Assembly: GCA_041821185.1 (NCBI GenBank)
Contig: JBGUBD010000004.1
Location: 310,001 to 374,000 of the forward strand
Reading direction: 5' to 3'
Source of the DNA: Phycisphaerales bacterium AB-hyl4
GTDB taxonomy: Bacteria > Planctomycetota > Phycisphaerae > Phycisphaerales > Phycisphaeraceae
Length of the DNA: 64,000 nt
The notes below the pieces were generated by a model that was not told the DNA's origin, ran no database searches, and worked only from the letters and a program-made list of their open reading frames with translations. The translations under genes were made by a program, and so were the position numbers. Below are positions 8,230-17,392 of this stretch, piece after piece (position 1 is the stretch's first letter; every line of letters begins with the position of its first letter).

Positions 8230-9009
8230 TCACGCCTGCTTGAAGTCCAGGTCCGCGAGAACGAAATAGTGGTCGCTTGGATACCGACCGTTGTCGTTGT
8301 CGCGAATCACCTGGGCGTGATGCGCTTTCAATGGGCCGCGCATGAAGATCCAGTCAATGCGTTTTGGCGGGACGGGATCGTCCGGGCCGTGGAAATGATG
8401 AATGGTCAAACCGGTTTCCATGGACTGATGGACGGCTTCGTATGTGTCGCGCCAGCCTGAGTCGAGGAATCGATTGATCGCTGCGGAATCCGGCGTATCG
8501 TTCATGTCGCCGGTCAGTATCTGTGGGTAGGCATCGTCGAACGCCTCGGCGTCCTGATTGATGAGATGAGCCTGTTCCGGCCGGGCCTGCTGACCTCGAT
8601 GGTCCAGGTGTGTATTGATAAACCGGAACTCGCGTTCAGCGTTGACGTCGTACAGACGAACCCAGTTCGCCATACGAATGTTGGAACTGTCCCAGGAACG
8701 TGAGCCGGTCACGTGCGGCGTTTCGGACAGCCAATAGCCGCCGGGCGATACGAGTTGAAACCGATCGTCGCGCCACGCGATGGCGTTCATGGGGCGATTG
8801 GAATCGCGTGTGTCAGCCATGCCAAACCAGGCGTGGGACGGAAGCTGTTCCATCATGAACTGCTGTTGTTCGCGCCACAATTCCTGGAAGCCGATGATGT
8901 CCGGATCGTACGAGCGGATGACGTCGCTGAGCAGTTGTTTTCGATGCACCCATCTGTTGTCGCCATCTTTTTCAGTTGGGAATCGGACGTTGCAAGTCAT
9001 AACGCGCAT
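8230..9009 (-). CDS. Endonuclease/exonuclease/phosphatase (EEP) family protein
   Basis: 259-residue metal-dependent phosphodiesterase or phosphatase fold. Seen: TCNVRF at the N-terminus, FQELW with Glu43, NTHLDHRG, the catalytic GDMNDTPDS, RIDWIF and the C-terminal SDHYFV with its His. No signal peptide. Members of this family that are similarly short and free-standing act on varied phosphodiester substrates, so substrate is unknown. Divergent from the HAD phosphatase gene at 9176. Confidence 0.92.
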   Translation of the reverse strand: MRVMTCNVRFPTEKDGDNRWVHRKQLLSDVIRSYDPDIIGFQELWREQQQFMMEQLPSHAWFGMADTRDSNRPMNAIAWRDDRFQLVSPGGYWLSETPHVTGSRSWDSSNIRMANWVRLYDVNAEREFRFINTHLDHRGQQARPEQAHLINQDAEAFDDAYPQILTGDMNDTPDSAAINRFLDSGWRDTYEAVHQSMETGLTIHHFHGPDDPVPPKRIDWIFMRGPLKAHHAQVIRDNDNGRYPSDHYFVLADLDFKQA

Positions 9010-9175
9010 GCGGCGGACTCCATATATGAATCATATCGTCGGGCTGTTGCCAGCTTTTACTGACAGACTGGCCGTACGATTTGCGAGGATGGCGGGATGA
9101 GAATACGCTCGCCGCCAGACGCTTGTCACTGTTGCCAGGCGCAAGGAACAATGGACGAATCAGGTATACACCACC

Positions 9176-9847
9176 ATGGACTACGACGCCATCATGTTCG
9201 ACCTCGACGGCACATTGGCGGACACGCTAGCCGACCTCGCGGCCGCGGGCAACCACACGTTGACCACGTTCGGCCATGCGGCATTGCCGGTCGAGCGCTA
9301 CCGCTACCTGGTCGGGCAGGGGCTGGATCACCTGATCCGTCACGCTTTCGGGCCGGAGCACGAAGCGCAGTGGGAGGCGGCGGCGGCGACGTTTTTCACT
9401 TATTACAGCGAGCATAAGTACGACCAGACCGGGCCGTACGCGGGCATCCCTGAATTGCTGGACACCCTGACCGAACGTGATCTGAAGCTGGCGGTGCTGA
9501 GTAACAAGCCGGACCCGGCGACGCAGGACATGGTGGCGACGCTGTTCAATCAGTGGTCGTGGGACGCGGTGGCCGGCGCGAAGCCGGGCGTGCCGTTGAA
9601 GCCCGAAGCGGGCGCGGCGCTGGCGATTGCGGATGAACTGGGCATTGCGCCGCAGCGTTGGGTGTACGTCGGCGACACGAAGGTGGACATGCTCACGGGC
9701 AAATCGGCGGGCATGTACACCGTGGGCGTCACCTGGGGCTTCCGCGATGAGGCCGAGCTACGCGAACACGGGGCAGATGCGATCATTCATCACCCGTCAC
9801 AACTGCTGGCGGTGATCGATCAAACGAGCGTCGAAGGCAGCGCGTGA
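9176..9847 (+). CDS. HAD hydrolase, phosphoglycolate phosphatase type
   Basis: 223 residues. HAD motif I is FDLDGT (nucleophile Asp9, acid Asp11), motif II is VLSNKP, motif III the Lys in LKPEAG and motif IV GDTKVDM. An alpha-helical cap (residues about 18-85) lies between motifs I and II, as in Gph/PgmB. Gph would dephosphorylate 2-phosphoglycolate from DNA repair or oxygenation side reactions; beta-phosphoglucomutase-like activity is an alternative. Start ATG 9176; the alternative ATG a few codons later (MFDLDG) is too short. Confidence 0.9.
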   Translation: MDYDAIMFDLDGTLADTLADLAAAGNHTLTTFGHAALPVERYRYLVGQGLDHLIRHAFGPEHEAQWEAAAATFFTYYSEHKYDQTGPYAGIPELLDTLTERDLKLAVLSNKPDPATQDMVATLFNQWSWDAVAGAKPGVPLKPEAGAALAIADELGIAPQRWVYVGDTKVDMLTGKSAGMYTVGVTWGFRDEAELREHGADAIIHHPSQLLAVIDQTSVEGSA

Positions 9848-9955
9848 CACAGTTGCCTCGGATGACCGAACTACATTGCGATCACTGACAGATCCACGCC
9901 CGACAGCAGCAGGTGCTCACCCCCTCATTGAGAGCCGGAATTTTCGGCTTCTTGC

Positions 9956-9983
9956 TTGCAAAGAGTCTAACCCGTGTTAGAAT
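9956..9983 (+). promoter_or_regulatory. Promoter with LacI-type operator, nearly leaderless transcript
   Basis: -35 TTGCAA (9956-9961), 16-bp spacer, -10 TAGAAT (9978-9983). A perfect dyad TCTAAC-CCGT-GTTAGA occupies 9966-9981, inside the spacer and over the -10, where a bound LacI protein would block polymerase. Transcription would start at about 9990, one base before the ATG at 9991. Confidence 0.65.
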
Positions 9984-9990
9984 TGGAATC

Positions 9991-11034
9991 ATGAAGGTCG
10001 TAACACTTAAGGCAGTGGCGGAGAAGGCGGCAGTAGCGAGGTCGACCGCCACGCACGTGCTGGGGGGGCGGGGGGATGAGCTTGGGATTCGCCTTGAGAC
10101 GCAGGAGCGGGTACGGCAAGCGGCCCGGGAGCTTCGATATCAGCCCAACTACCTGGCGCGGGGACTGACGGGGGGGGCGACGCAGACGTTGGGGGTGATC
10201 TGGTCGTTCGCGGCATACCACCCGCACATGATGATGCGTCGCGAGTTGGCGATGAGGCTGCACACGCGGGGTTACCAGCCTCTGATGGCGGACAGCTTCA
10301 ACGACAAGGAGCGTGTTCGTCGGGATCTGGATGAGTTTCGTCGGCGGGGTGTGGATGGTTTGATCATTCGGCCGAGCAGCGATCTGGCAGGCGACAAGGG
10401 AATTGTCAAGGAGATTGACCGTTGGTCTCGGAAAGTGGTGGTCGCGGATGAGGTGTCTACGCCGTTGATGCGTCAGTCCTGGCCTGCCGTGGTCCGTGAG
10501 GTGCAGCCGGCGATGGACGAACTTGCGCGTCATCTGGCGGCGACGGGTCGCCGTCGGCCGGGGGTGTTGATCAGCTCACTGGGGGGCAATCAGGCGAAGA
10601 CGGCCGCGTTCCTCGCAGCATTGGAGTCGCATGGGCTGCCGGGCTCGTGGGATCAAGTGGTTTCACTGGAGGGTCTGTATGAGAAGTCGCAGGACGATCA
10701 CTGCCAGATGTTCGAGGAGGGGATCGGGCGGGCAGGGCTGGATTTCAGGCGGTTCGACGCCTTGCTGTGCAATTGCGATGAAGGGGCGGCGATGGTGCTT
10801 CGCGCGTGTGAGCAGCAAGGCGTGCGCGTGCCGGAGGATCTGGCGTTGATCGGGTTCAATGACTCGCCGTTCTGCAAGGGGCTGTCGCCCCGGCTGGCGA
10901 GTATTGGATGGGAAAATGCGAAGACGGCGGATCTGGTGATGCAATTGATGTTTTCCCAATTGGAGGGGAAGACGGTCGAGGGCGTGCGTGAGTCGGTGCC
11001 ATTGACATTTCAATGGCGTGAGTCGGCGGGATGA
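9991..11034 (+). CDS. LacI family transcriptional regulator (cassette A)
   Basis: 347 residues. The N-terminal helix-turn-helix (TLKAVAEKAAVARSTATHVL, residues 5-24) and hinge helix region (LRYQPNYLARGL) bind DNA, followed by the periplasmic-binding-protein fold for a sugar ligand (TLGVIWSF, RRRGVDGLIIRP, PEDLALIGFNDSPF). ATG 9991 is chosen because the operator and -10 lie directly upstream and HTH begins here; the open frame from 9913 would include the promoter. Autoregulation through the dyad at 9966 is likely. First gene of cassette A; target genes are presumably 11160-15159. Confidence 0.93.
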   Translation: MKVVTLKAVAEKAAVARSTATHVLGGRGDELGIRLETQERVRQAARELRYQPNYLARGLTGGATQTLGVIWSFAAYHPHMMMRRELAMRLHTRGYQPLMADSFNDKERVRRDLDEFRRRGVDGLIIRPSSDLAGDKGIVKEIDRWSRKVVVADEVSTPLMRQSWPAVVREVQPAMDELARHLAATGRRRPGVLISSLGGNQAKTAAFLAALESHGLPGSWDQVVSLEGLYEKSQDDHCQMFEEGIGRAGLDFRRFDALLCNCDEGAAMVLRACEQQGVRVPEDLALIGFNDSPFCKGLSPRLASIGWENAKTADLVMQLMFSQLEGKTVEGVRESVPLTFQWRESAG

Positions 11035-11159
11035 TGCCGAATCCGAAAGTGTTGAAAGGCAAACGTGGCCGGGCTCTGGGCGGGAGCTTGAACAGCGATT
11101 CCGGGGCGAATTGGCATGTTTTGAATGGTTCTGGAAACTTCATTTTTTGGAGGAATCTC

Positions 11160-11975
11160 ATGTTTTCATTGACGAATCGGTCGGGCGTATTGATGGGTAT
11201 GGCGATGTGCGCTGTGGTCAGCCTGGCGGTCGGGTCGGTCTCGGCAACCATCATTCCGTTCGAGGACAATTTTGAAACGGGGGGTGACTTCGACAGTGAC
11301 AACATCCCCAATTTCTGGACATGGCAGAACAACCTGGGCGGAAACCCCACAAGGGAGATGTTTACCGAGGACGGACGTCTGGTGGCGCAAATCCAAGGAC
11401 AGTCGTCTGGTGCTGGGGTCGCGGGAGTGCTCGCCAGGAGCAATGCCCCGCTGTTCAATTTCCTTGACCAGACCCTTGTTTATCAGATTGACGGCATGAG
11501 CTTCTCGGGCAGCGTGAATTCGTCAGGCCAAGTGCTTCGAGCCGGATTCCAATCGGGCACGGAAGATGTATGGACGTCTCGCAACGGAATAGCTTTTCAG
11601 ATTCGTGCGAATGGTGAATACATACTCGGATGGGGCGTAGACGCAAGCACGCGCGTCTGGGACGAAAACAACCTGGCCGCGGGTCAGATCGACGGCACCC
11701 CGCACACGCTCGAGTTGACCGTTGGCCCCAATGAATGGGCATTCCGCCTGGTCTCAGATGAAGAGACGCTTGACGTTGGAGGCACGGTGGATTTTGCGAA
11801 CGCGGGGTTCGCGAACAACGGGGACGTCTACCTTATTTATGAGCCTTTCAAGGGCACTTCGGGTTGGAACCAATTCGAACTCTCCGTTGACCGGATTGCG
11901 GTGGTCCCCGAGCCGGCGTCGCTGGGCCTGTTGGGCCTGGGCGGGCTTCTAATGTTCGGGCGGCGACGGCGGTAA
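11160..11975 (+). CDS. PEP-CTERM sorted secreted protein (cassette A)
   Basis: 271 residues. ATG 11160 has GGAGGA six bases upstream. Signal peptide about 1-35 (hydrophobic VLMGMAMCAVVSLAVGSVSA). The body (about 36-245) is a beta-rich, ConA-like/LamG-like jelly roll (DNFETGGDFDSDN at its start), likely glycan-binding. The C-terminus carries VPEPASLGLLGLGGLLMF followed by RRRR, the PEP-CTERM sorting signal handled by an exosortase and attached to the cell surface or released. It sits between the LacI gene and a pseudopilin gene. Compare the analogous gene at 33452 in cassette B. Confidence 0.9.
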   Translation: MFSLTNRSGVLMGMAMCAVVSLAVGSVSATIIPFEDNFETGGDFDSDNIPNFWTWQNNLGGNPTREMFTEDGRLVAQIQGQSSGAGVAGVLARSNAPLFNFLDQTLVYQIDGMSFSGSVNSSGQVLRAGFQSGTEDVWTSRNGIAFQIRANGEYILGWGVDASTRVWDENNLAAGQIDGTPHTLELTVGPNEWAFRLVSDEETLDVGGTVDFANAGFANNGDVYLIYEPFKGTSGWNQFELSVDRIAVVPEPASLGLLGLGGLLMFGRRRR

Positions 11976-12092
11976 ACAGTCAATTGTCTGATGGGCAATG
12001 AATCCTCCGCAGAAAGGCTGTCCGCACGGGCTTTCTGCGATTCTCTTAATCAATCGGCCAGGTCATGTTTTTTCAGGCGAAAGGCGGCAGTT

Positions 12093-12803
12093 ATGAAGCG
12101 AAAGCAAGGATTCACTCTCATCGAACTTCTTGTTGTAATATCTATTATCGCATTGTTGATTGCCATACTTCTGCCGGCACTGAGTAGCGCCCGTGCAACG
12201 GCGATGCGTATTCAGTGCGCATCCAACCTTCGCCAGTTGCTGATCGTAAACATGCTTTATGCGGAAGACCACAATGACTATCCGCTGGCTGATGACAAAG
12301 ATGCGCCATCCAACGGCCCCATGTGGACGGAGCTTGTTCATTTTTACGTAGGCCATCAATCAAACAATGCACCGGTTGAACTTCTCCAATGCCCGAGCAC
12401 GCCGTTTGAAAACACGGCCAACTGGCACAGCAGCTATGGAGCAAACTGGATGATTTCGGATGGCCGTTGGATTCACGACCAGATGGGTTTTCCGCGAATC
12501 AGTCAGATGCCCTCCCCGAGTGCAACCATCATGTTTGTCGATTGGGGACGGGCCAACGGTCGAATCGCCCAGGCTTACGCGATCGAAAGACTCACCAAGC
12601 CCTTTGATGAGGTGTTCGTTCATTACCCCGGGGGCGTCGGTGGTAATGACGGCCGCTCTTCCGATGCCTATGTCGACGGCCACGTGAAAAGTGGCCTGAC
12701 GGTAGACACATGGAACGCTCCCAACATCGTCAGCCAGTGGGAAAGTTCAATTCCAGAAGATGGACAGCACTGGAACCCGTGGAAAGGGCAATGGCCAGGC
12801 TGA
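12093..12803 (+). CDS. Pseudopilin-like protein with prepilin N-terminal signal (cassette A)
   Basis: 236 residues starting at ATG 12093 (AAGGCGG upstream). The type IV prepilin signal [19 protein letters not shown] is cleaved after Gly and N-methylated at Phe by a prepilin peptidase; the hydrophobic helix follows. The globular domain has the AYVDGHV segment near residue 190 typical of the planctomycete pseudopilin family, but the position nine residues before DG is Asn rather than His of the H-X9-DG pattern. Probably assembled by or anchored to a type II-secretion-like machine in the envelope. A longer frame from 11991 lacks a ribosome site and the signal would then be internal. Confidence 0.9.
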   Translation: MKRKQGFTLIELLVVISIIALLIAILLPALSSARATAMRIQCASNLRQLLIVNMLYAEDHNDYPLADDKDAPSNGPMWTELVHFYVGHQSNNAPVELLQCPSTPFENTANWHSSYGANWMISDGRWIHDQMGFPRISQMPSPSATIMFVDWGRANGRIAQAYAIERLTKPFDEVFVHYPGGVGGNDGRSSDAYVDGHVKSGLTVDTWNAPNIVSQWESSIPEDGQHWNPWKGQWPG

Positions 12804-12885
12804 GTGGCTGCGGGGGAGGCGTTGCCTGTCAGCAGATTTCAACAATTCAATCACATTACAGTAACTTTCCAGAGGTAAACAGAAG

Positions 12886-15159
12886 ATGCGATGTGCGAAC
12901 GTACTTTCGACAGTGGCTATCGGTCTGGGTTGCCTGGCTCTGACAGGCGAGGCTGTGCAGGCGGAAATGCCTTGGCAGACGTCTCGGTTGCTCTACACAC
13001 ATTCCGAACCCGCGATCGTGGATAACCGCACGCACTCGTTCGCGCAGATGGAGAACCGCTTGGCCCTCGTCAGCGAAACCGGCATGGTCATGTTGGCCTG
13101 GGACGGTGAGAACTGGAGCGAGATGAGCCGGGTGGAGGTGGATGCGCCGGTGGGCGCCGCCTGGACGAGAGACAATCAGCTTCTGCTGCTGAGCAAGTCG
13201 GCGTCATACATCGTCAATGCCAATCGCGGCTCGCTGCATCGCGTTCACGGCCTGCCGACGGTGGGAAACAACGCGGCATCGGTCGGCAAAGTGCCCGGCC
13301 GTCCGCTTGCGGCGGTGCAGATCGGCCCACATACGTTCGCGGTTGAGCCGTACCGCGGGGAAGCGGTGGCGTTGGACATTTCACTCGGCAGCGGGCGCAC
13401 AGCAATGACGCGCAGCGATGCCGACGACGCGCTGTTCATCCTGGTGGATGGTCGGCTTTATGTCTGGACCGCTGACATGGATCAGCCGGAGGCGTGGACG
13501 GATCGCTCGGGAAGCCGTCCCGCGTTCGGTTCGGATGCGAGTCAGATGGTCCCGCACCCGGCGGGGGGCTTGCTGTTCATCGGAACGCACGGCCAGGGCT
13601 TGCACGTAGTGGATCTGGCGAATCGTTCAACGACGCATATGACCAATGCAACCCATCCTGAGCTGACCAGCGACCTGTTCTATGCGTCGATGGCGATCGA
13701 TGCCGAGCAGGACACGCTTTACTACACGTCGTGGACGGAGACGACGGGGCTTTCGCCGGCAAGCGATCCGGAGAACTGGGAGGCCGTGGCTTATCTGGCA
13801 TCGTTTACCGAGCCTGGGTTGCATACGTATCGAAGCAATTCACCGAACGCGGGGATGGCTTACGTGCCGGAGTCGGACGAACTGATTTTCGGAGGCCGAT
13901 GGGGCGCCAGTGTGCTCAGTCGAGGGAAGGACACGGCGCTGGTACAAGCTGAAAACTTCGAGCAGTTCGTGCGGACGCCTGAGTCCATTCCCGGCCAGGG
14001 TCGATTCTACGATTTCATGCGCGAGAACAGGATGCGGTCCGGATGGACCGGTTCGGGTCGGGCCAGCGAGCCGGAGCATTTGGACAACCTCGAACGCGCG
14101 CAGATCAATACGATTCTCTACAATCTTTACTATGTCGGGCATGGCGAGTTTTATGGCCCGACGGATCATGAGCAGCGCCTGCGGGGTCTGGCTGAACAGT
14201 GCGATGAACGCGGTATGGTGATTATTGCCAGCTTCCGTCCGATCGGCACCAGTGCGATGAGCCATTCGGGCGTTCGTGATTACGATTATCGGCATTGGAT
14301 TCTGCCTTCGGGTGAAGTGGCGGCTTATGAGGAGCCCAGTGAGGCGACGCTGGGCACACGAGACCGTCGGGAATTCCCCTGTCCCATGGACGAGGGGTAC
14401 TGGGCACGCTCCATTGCGCCGATGATGAACCTGGCCGCCCAGGTGGGCCTGGAACATGAGTCGATCATGGGCGTGCTTTTCGAGTTGGGCGATGGTTTCG
14501 GGGGTTCGAATCTAAGTCCTCGCAATAACACATGCTTCTGTGATGATTGCTGGGCGCGCTTCCTCGATCGACAGGCAATTTATGATTCGCAAGCGCGTGA
14601 TACGTCGTACGAGGATGGCGCAAGACGCCGATGGCTCTACAGCGAAGGGCTTTGGGGCGTGTATCACGACAGCCAGGTGGCTTCGCTGGGCGAGGTGGGG
14701 CAAAAGTTCCTGGCCGAGGCGCGTGAGATAAACCCCGAGCTTTCAACGCACCTGGCACTGCCTGAGGCAGGGATCCATTATGAAGAGAACTGGTGGTATC
14801 GCGGGTTCATCGCTGCGATGCAAAGTGAGGATATGCCCGTGGTGATCCAATCTCAGCAGACTTATGGAACCCCCTACAACCCAGTTATGGATTATCTGCT
14901 TGAGCAGCGACTGAAGGAGCAGGGCAAACACACGATCGTCGTGCCAGGCTTGGCCCTGCTCTGGCTGTCGCCGGAACAGGTGACGCGGCGGTATGAGAAG
15001 AAAAATCACCAGTCGCCTGGGGTATTCGTCTATCGAACGGACAATTGGTATGGGCGGTCTCTTGATGAAAATCATTTTCGACCGCGATTGCCGAACGATG
15101 ATCGCGAATATCTCCGGCGCGAGTACGTCGACGCACTCGAGGCGGCGGATCTCGAATAG
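12886..15159 (+). CDS. Secreted two-domain protein, beta-propeller plus TIM-barrel-like, unknown family (cassette A)
   Basis: 757 residues with a signal peptide (VAIGLGCLALTGEAVQA, cleavage near 27). Residues about 40-340 show repeated beta-sheet blades with a Trp/Gly rhythm typical of a propeller (AWDGENW, LLFIGTHGQGLHVVDL). From about 370 the character changes to alternating strand/helix with acidic motifs (INTILYNLYYVGHGEFYG, GMVIIASFRP, MGVLFELGDGFGG) resembling a glycoside-hydrolase-type barrel; LFELGDG could hold a catalytic Glu. A CxxC-like pair (CFCDDCW) lies near 546-552. I do not recognise the family. Same strand as the pseudopilin gene (82 bases), so probably co-transcribed. C-terminus is followed by an IS remnant. 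Confidence 0.85.
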   Translation: MRCANVLSTVAIGLGCLALTGEAVQAEMPWQTSRLLYTHSEPAIVDNRTHSFAQMENRLALVSETGMVMLAWDGENWSEMSRVEVDAPVGAAWTRDNQLLLLSKSASYIVNANRGSLHRVHGLPTVGNNAASVGKVPGRPLAAVQIGPHTFAVEPYRGEAVALDISLGSGRTAMTRSDADDALFILVDGRLYVWTADMDQPEAWTDRSGSRPAFGSDASQMVPHPAGGLLFIGTHGQGLHVVDLANRSTTHMTNATHPELTSDLFYASMAIDAEQDTLYYTSWTETTGLSPASDPENWEAVAYLASFTEPGLHTYRSNSPNAGMAYVPESDELIFGGRWGASVLSRGKDTALVQAENFEQFVRTPESIPGQGRFYDFMRENRMRSGWTGSGRASEPEHLDNLERAQINTILYNLYYVGHGEFYGPTDHEQRLRGLAEQCDERGMVIIASFRPIGTSAMSHSGVRDYDYRHWILPSGEVAAYEEPSEATLGTRDRREFPCPMDEGYWARSIAPMMNLAAQVGLEHESIMGVLFELGDGFGGSNLSPRNNTCFCDDCWARFLDRQAIYDSQARDTSYEDGARRRWLYSEGLWGVYHDSQVASLGEVGQKFLAEAREINPELSTHLALPEAGIHYEENWWYRGFIAAMQSEDMPVVIQSQQTYGTPYNPVMDYLLEQRLKEQGKHTIVVPGLALLWLSPEQVTRRYEKKNHQSPGVFVYRTDNWYGRSLDENHFRPRLPNDDREYLRREYVDALEAADLE

Positions 15160-15171
15160 TCGGGACACCGC

Positions 15172-15288
15172 GTGCGCATTCACCAGGCGCTGGGTTACGT
15201 CAGCGCCGAGCAGTACGAAACCGACCACGCCGTGGGTCAACGCGGGCGTAGGCGGTTTTCTTTCGCAGCCATGCCACTTTCGATGTAA
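15172..15288 (+). pseudogene. IS3-type transposase C-terminal remnant
   Basis: The frame after 15172 reads RIHQALGYVSAEQYETD, then TAA at 15286. It matches the end of IS3-family OrfB (typically HxxLGYxSPxxY). It abuts the end of the preceding gene, so IS activity has affected the cassette boundary. Catalytic residues are absent. Confidence 0.7.
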
Positions 15289-15337
15289 TGCACGCCTGCA
15301 AGGAAAGCGCACGCAACTGAATGAACAGGGCGTTGTG

Positions 15338-15369
15338 CAGGTGCAGTGAGTTGCGTCTCATTGCACCTG
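15338..15369. terminator. 13-bp hairpin between cassette A genes
   Basis: CAGGTGCAGTGAG (15338-15350) pairs with CTCATTGCACCTG (15357-15369), one G-U, loop TTGCGT. No T-run follows. It could end the transcript of the 757-residue protein or be an IS trace. Confidence 0.5.
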
Positions 15370-15427
15370 TGCCGCCGACGCACCGTATGCTGCAAATTTT
15401 TACGCCACAGATTTTAGATCACGGACA

Positions 15428-16342
15428 ATGAACATGGATGACAATCGCATCGAGCATCAGGACATCCGAATCGGCACCATGGCCGGCAAGGCTGAAAAGA
15501 CTGCTGACTACATCCGCCAGATCGCCCCGCACGGCTTCGAGTGCTTCCAAATCAACTTCAAGCAAAACCTGCCCAAGGGGCTGACGCTGCCGAAGCTTGC
15601 CAAACAAATTCAAGCTGTTCTTGAGCAGAGCAGCAGCGGCGCGATCATCAGCAGCCTCGGCGTTTTCGGCAACCCCATTGAGGACGCCGACACGCGCAAG
15701 TCTTTTGAAAAGTGCATTGATCACGCGCACCGCTTCGGCACCGATCTGGTCTGCGGCTTCACCGGTACCATCACCGGCCAAAGCGTGCCCGATGCCATAC
15801 CTGCTTTCAAAAAGGTCTGGTCCAAGCTCGCCAAGCGCGCCGCGGACAAGGGGGTGCGGATCGCCTTTGAAAATTGTCCTATGCGCGGTACCTGGCAGAG
15901 CACGCGGTGGAACCTCGCTTTCAACCCCGCTGCATGGGAGTTGATGTTTGATGCGGTTCCGGCCGAAAACATGGGCCTGGAGTGGGAACCCTGCCACCAG
16001 ATGGGCCAACTCATCGACCCGCTACCACAACTGCGGAAGTGGATCGATAAGGTCTTTCACATCCACGGCAAAGACGCAACCGTCTTGCATGATATCGTCG
16101 CCAAGCGCGGCATTCTCAGTGGCGACAGGTTTTTCTACCACCGTGCGCCCGGCTTCGGCGATACCAACTGGGCTGACGTGATCTCTATTCTTCGCATGCA
16201 CGGCTACCGCGGCGCGATCGATATCGAGGGCTGGCACGATCCGGTCTATTGCGGCGATCTGGAGATGACTGGCCAGGTCCATGCCCTGCGCCATCTTCAA
16301 CACTGCCGCGGCGGTACGTATGTGGTCGAACCTAAGGTGTGA
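15428..16342 (+). CDS. Sugar phosphate isomerase/epimerase (AP-endonuclease-2 TIM barrel)
   Basis: 304 residues with the xylose-isomerase-like barrel. Strand-end acids of the metal site are recognisable: AFENCP (Glu near 145), EWEPCHQ (Glu near 183), HIHGKD (His/Asp near 211-215) and IDIEGWHDP at the C-terminus (Glu near 265). These match the divalent-metal site of cytoplasmic isomerases/epimerases of this group; the sugar is unknown. A second ATG at 15434 (MDDNR) is an equally possible start; no strong ribosome site decides. It ends cassette A and may process the sugar released outside. Confidence 0.88.
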   Translation: MNMDDNRIEHQDIRIGTMAGKAEKTADYIRQIAPHGFECFQINFKQNLPKGLTLPKLAKQIQAVLEQSSSGAIISSLGVFGNPIEDADTRKSFEKCIDHAHRFGTDLVCGFTGTITGQSVPDAIPAFKKVWSKLAKRAADKGVRIAFENCPMRGTWQSTRWNLAFNPAAWELMFDAVPAENMGLEWEPCHQMGQLIDPLPQLRKWIDKVFHIHGKDATVLHDIVAKRGILSGDRFFYHRAPGFGDTNWADVISILRMHGYRGAIDIEGWHDPVYCGDLEMTGQVHALRHLQHCRGGTYVVEPKV

Positions 16343-16492
16343 TGAACCGAAAGTGCTGTTGGAGCAATCGCCCGGCGCGGCGAATACGATTCCGCCGCGG
16401 CCTATACACACACGACGCGCGTATGGCGGCGTGGATCCAAGGAGGTACAGACATGTTCGGTCTTTGGGGCCACCGCGCCCAGTCGGGGCAGG

Positions 16493-17128
16493 CACTTCCA
16501 GGCGGTGCGGACGGGCTCGGTGGCGGCGGGCATGCTGGGGCTGTTCACATTCCCGGTGATGCTCACGTTCCTGGAACCGCTGGTGTTCCGCGAGCCGTTG
16601 CGGCGGTGGTCGATCGTGCACGGACTGGTCGTGCTGGCCGGGATCGCCCTCGTGGTTCCGGAGTTGAGTCTGGCCAATGCCGAGACGGCCGGACTGGCGT
16701 GGGGCCTGCTTTCGGCGGTGCTGTATGCGGCACGCAATCTGATGAACCGGCGGTTCGTCCACAGCGATGGCTCGTTGCCGGTGATGTTCTGGCAGGTACT
16801 GGTGGCGGCGGTGGTGCTCAGCCCCGCGTGGCTGTGGCCTGTTGAGGCCAACCTGCCGGCGGACCTGCTCTGGCTGGTCGTGCTGGGCGTGGTGTGCACG
16901 GCCGGGGCGCACACGCTGTTCATCGCGAGTTTTCGACACTTTCGAGTCGCGACCGCTTCGATCATTCTCACGCTCGAACTGCTCTACGCGGTGCTGCTCG
17001 CGATCCCGATTTTCGGCGAGTGGCCAAGGTGGCAAACCTGGCTGGGCGGCGCAATCATGCTCACGACGATCGCGCACGAGTCGTACCGCCATCGCAGTGT
17101 GGCTCCGAAAGCAGCTGATGCCACATGA
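16493..17128 (+). pseudogene. EamA/DMT-family transporter, N-terminal half missing
   Basis: From HFQAVRTGSVAAGML onward the frame is a normal EamA domain with about seven hydrophobic helices (MLTFLEPLVFREPL, LAWGLLSAVLYAARNLMNRR, TLELLYAVLLAIPIFGEWP). Full DMT proteins have ten helices; the first three are absent and the upstream 150 bases do not encode them in this frame. A strong GGAGG with ATG 16453 drives a different frame (MFGLWGHRAQ), showing a junction or frameshift near 16490. A GTG at 16505 could still give a 207-residue product. Most likely a truncated, non-functional transporter. Confidence 0.7.
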
Positions 17129-17207
17129 CTGGCGAAGTCGTCGCGAAACCGAGGTAAACTGTTGCTGCCAACTCGCTCCACGTCGACGAACGATGCAGGA
17201 TCAGCCC

Positions 17208-17372
17208 ATGAATCAGTCACACCACAAACCGCCACAGCGGCCCCGCAGTGATGCGTCATGCCGTGACAACGATCGGCCGCACTGCCCCGTCTGTGGCAGC
17301 CCGGGCGTGGAGAAGAAACAGAAATGGTTCTGCCAGCGCTGCGGCCTGCTGTTGGCGACCTGCTGCAATTGA
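17208..17372 (+). CDS. Small zinc-ribbon protein
   Basis: 54 residues. A basic/His-rich N-terminus precedes CPVCGSPGVEKKQKWFCQRCG, two CxxC knuckles about 14 residues apart, forming one zinc ribbon. ATG 17208 has AGGA eight bases upstream; ATG 17193 is in frame but lacks one. It ends 20 bases before the HEPN gene, same strand, so the two are probably one operon. It may bind RNA, DNA or a protein partner. Confidence 0.7.
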   Translation: MNQSHHKPPQRPRSDASCRDNDRPHCPVCGSPGVEKKQKWFCQRCGLLLATCCN

Positions 17373-17392
17373 ATCGCCAAGGGGGAAGCTGG

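Noticed and set aside
8024..8233. 69-codon minus-strand frame between ytoQ and the EEP gene
   Set aside because: No ribosome site, no coding character, low-complexity tail; treated as intergenic.
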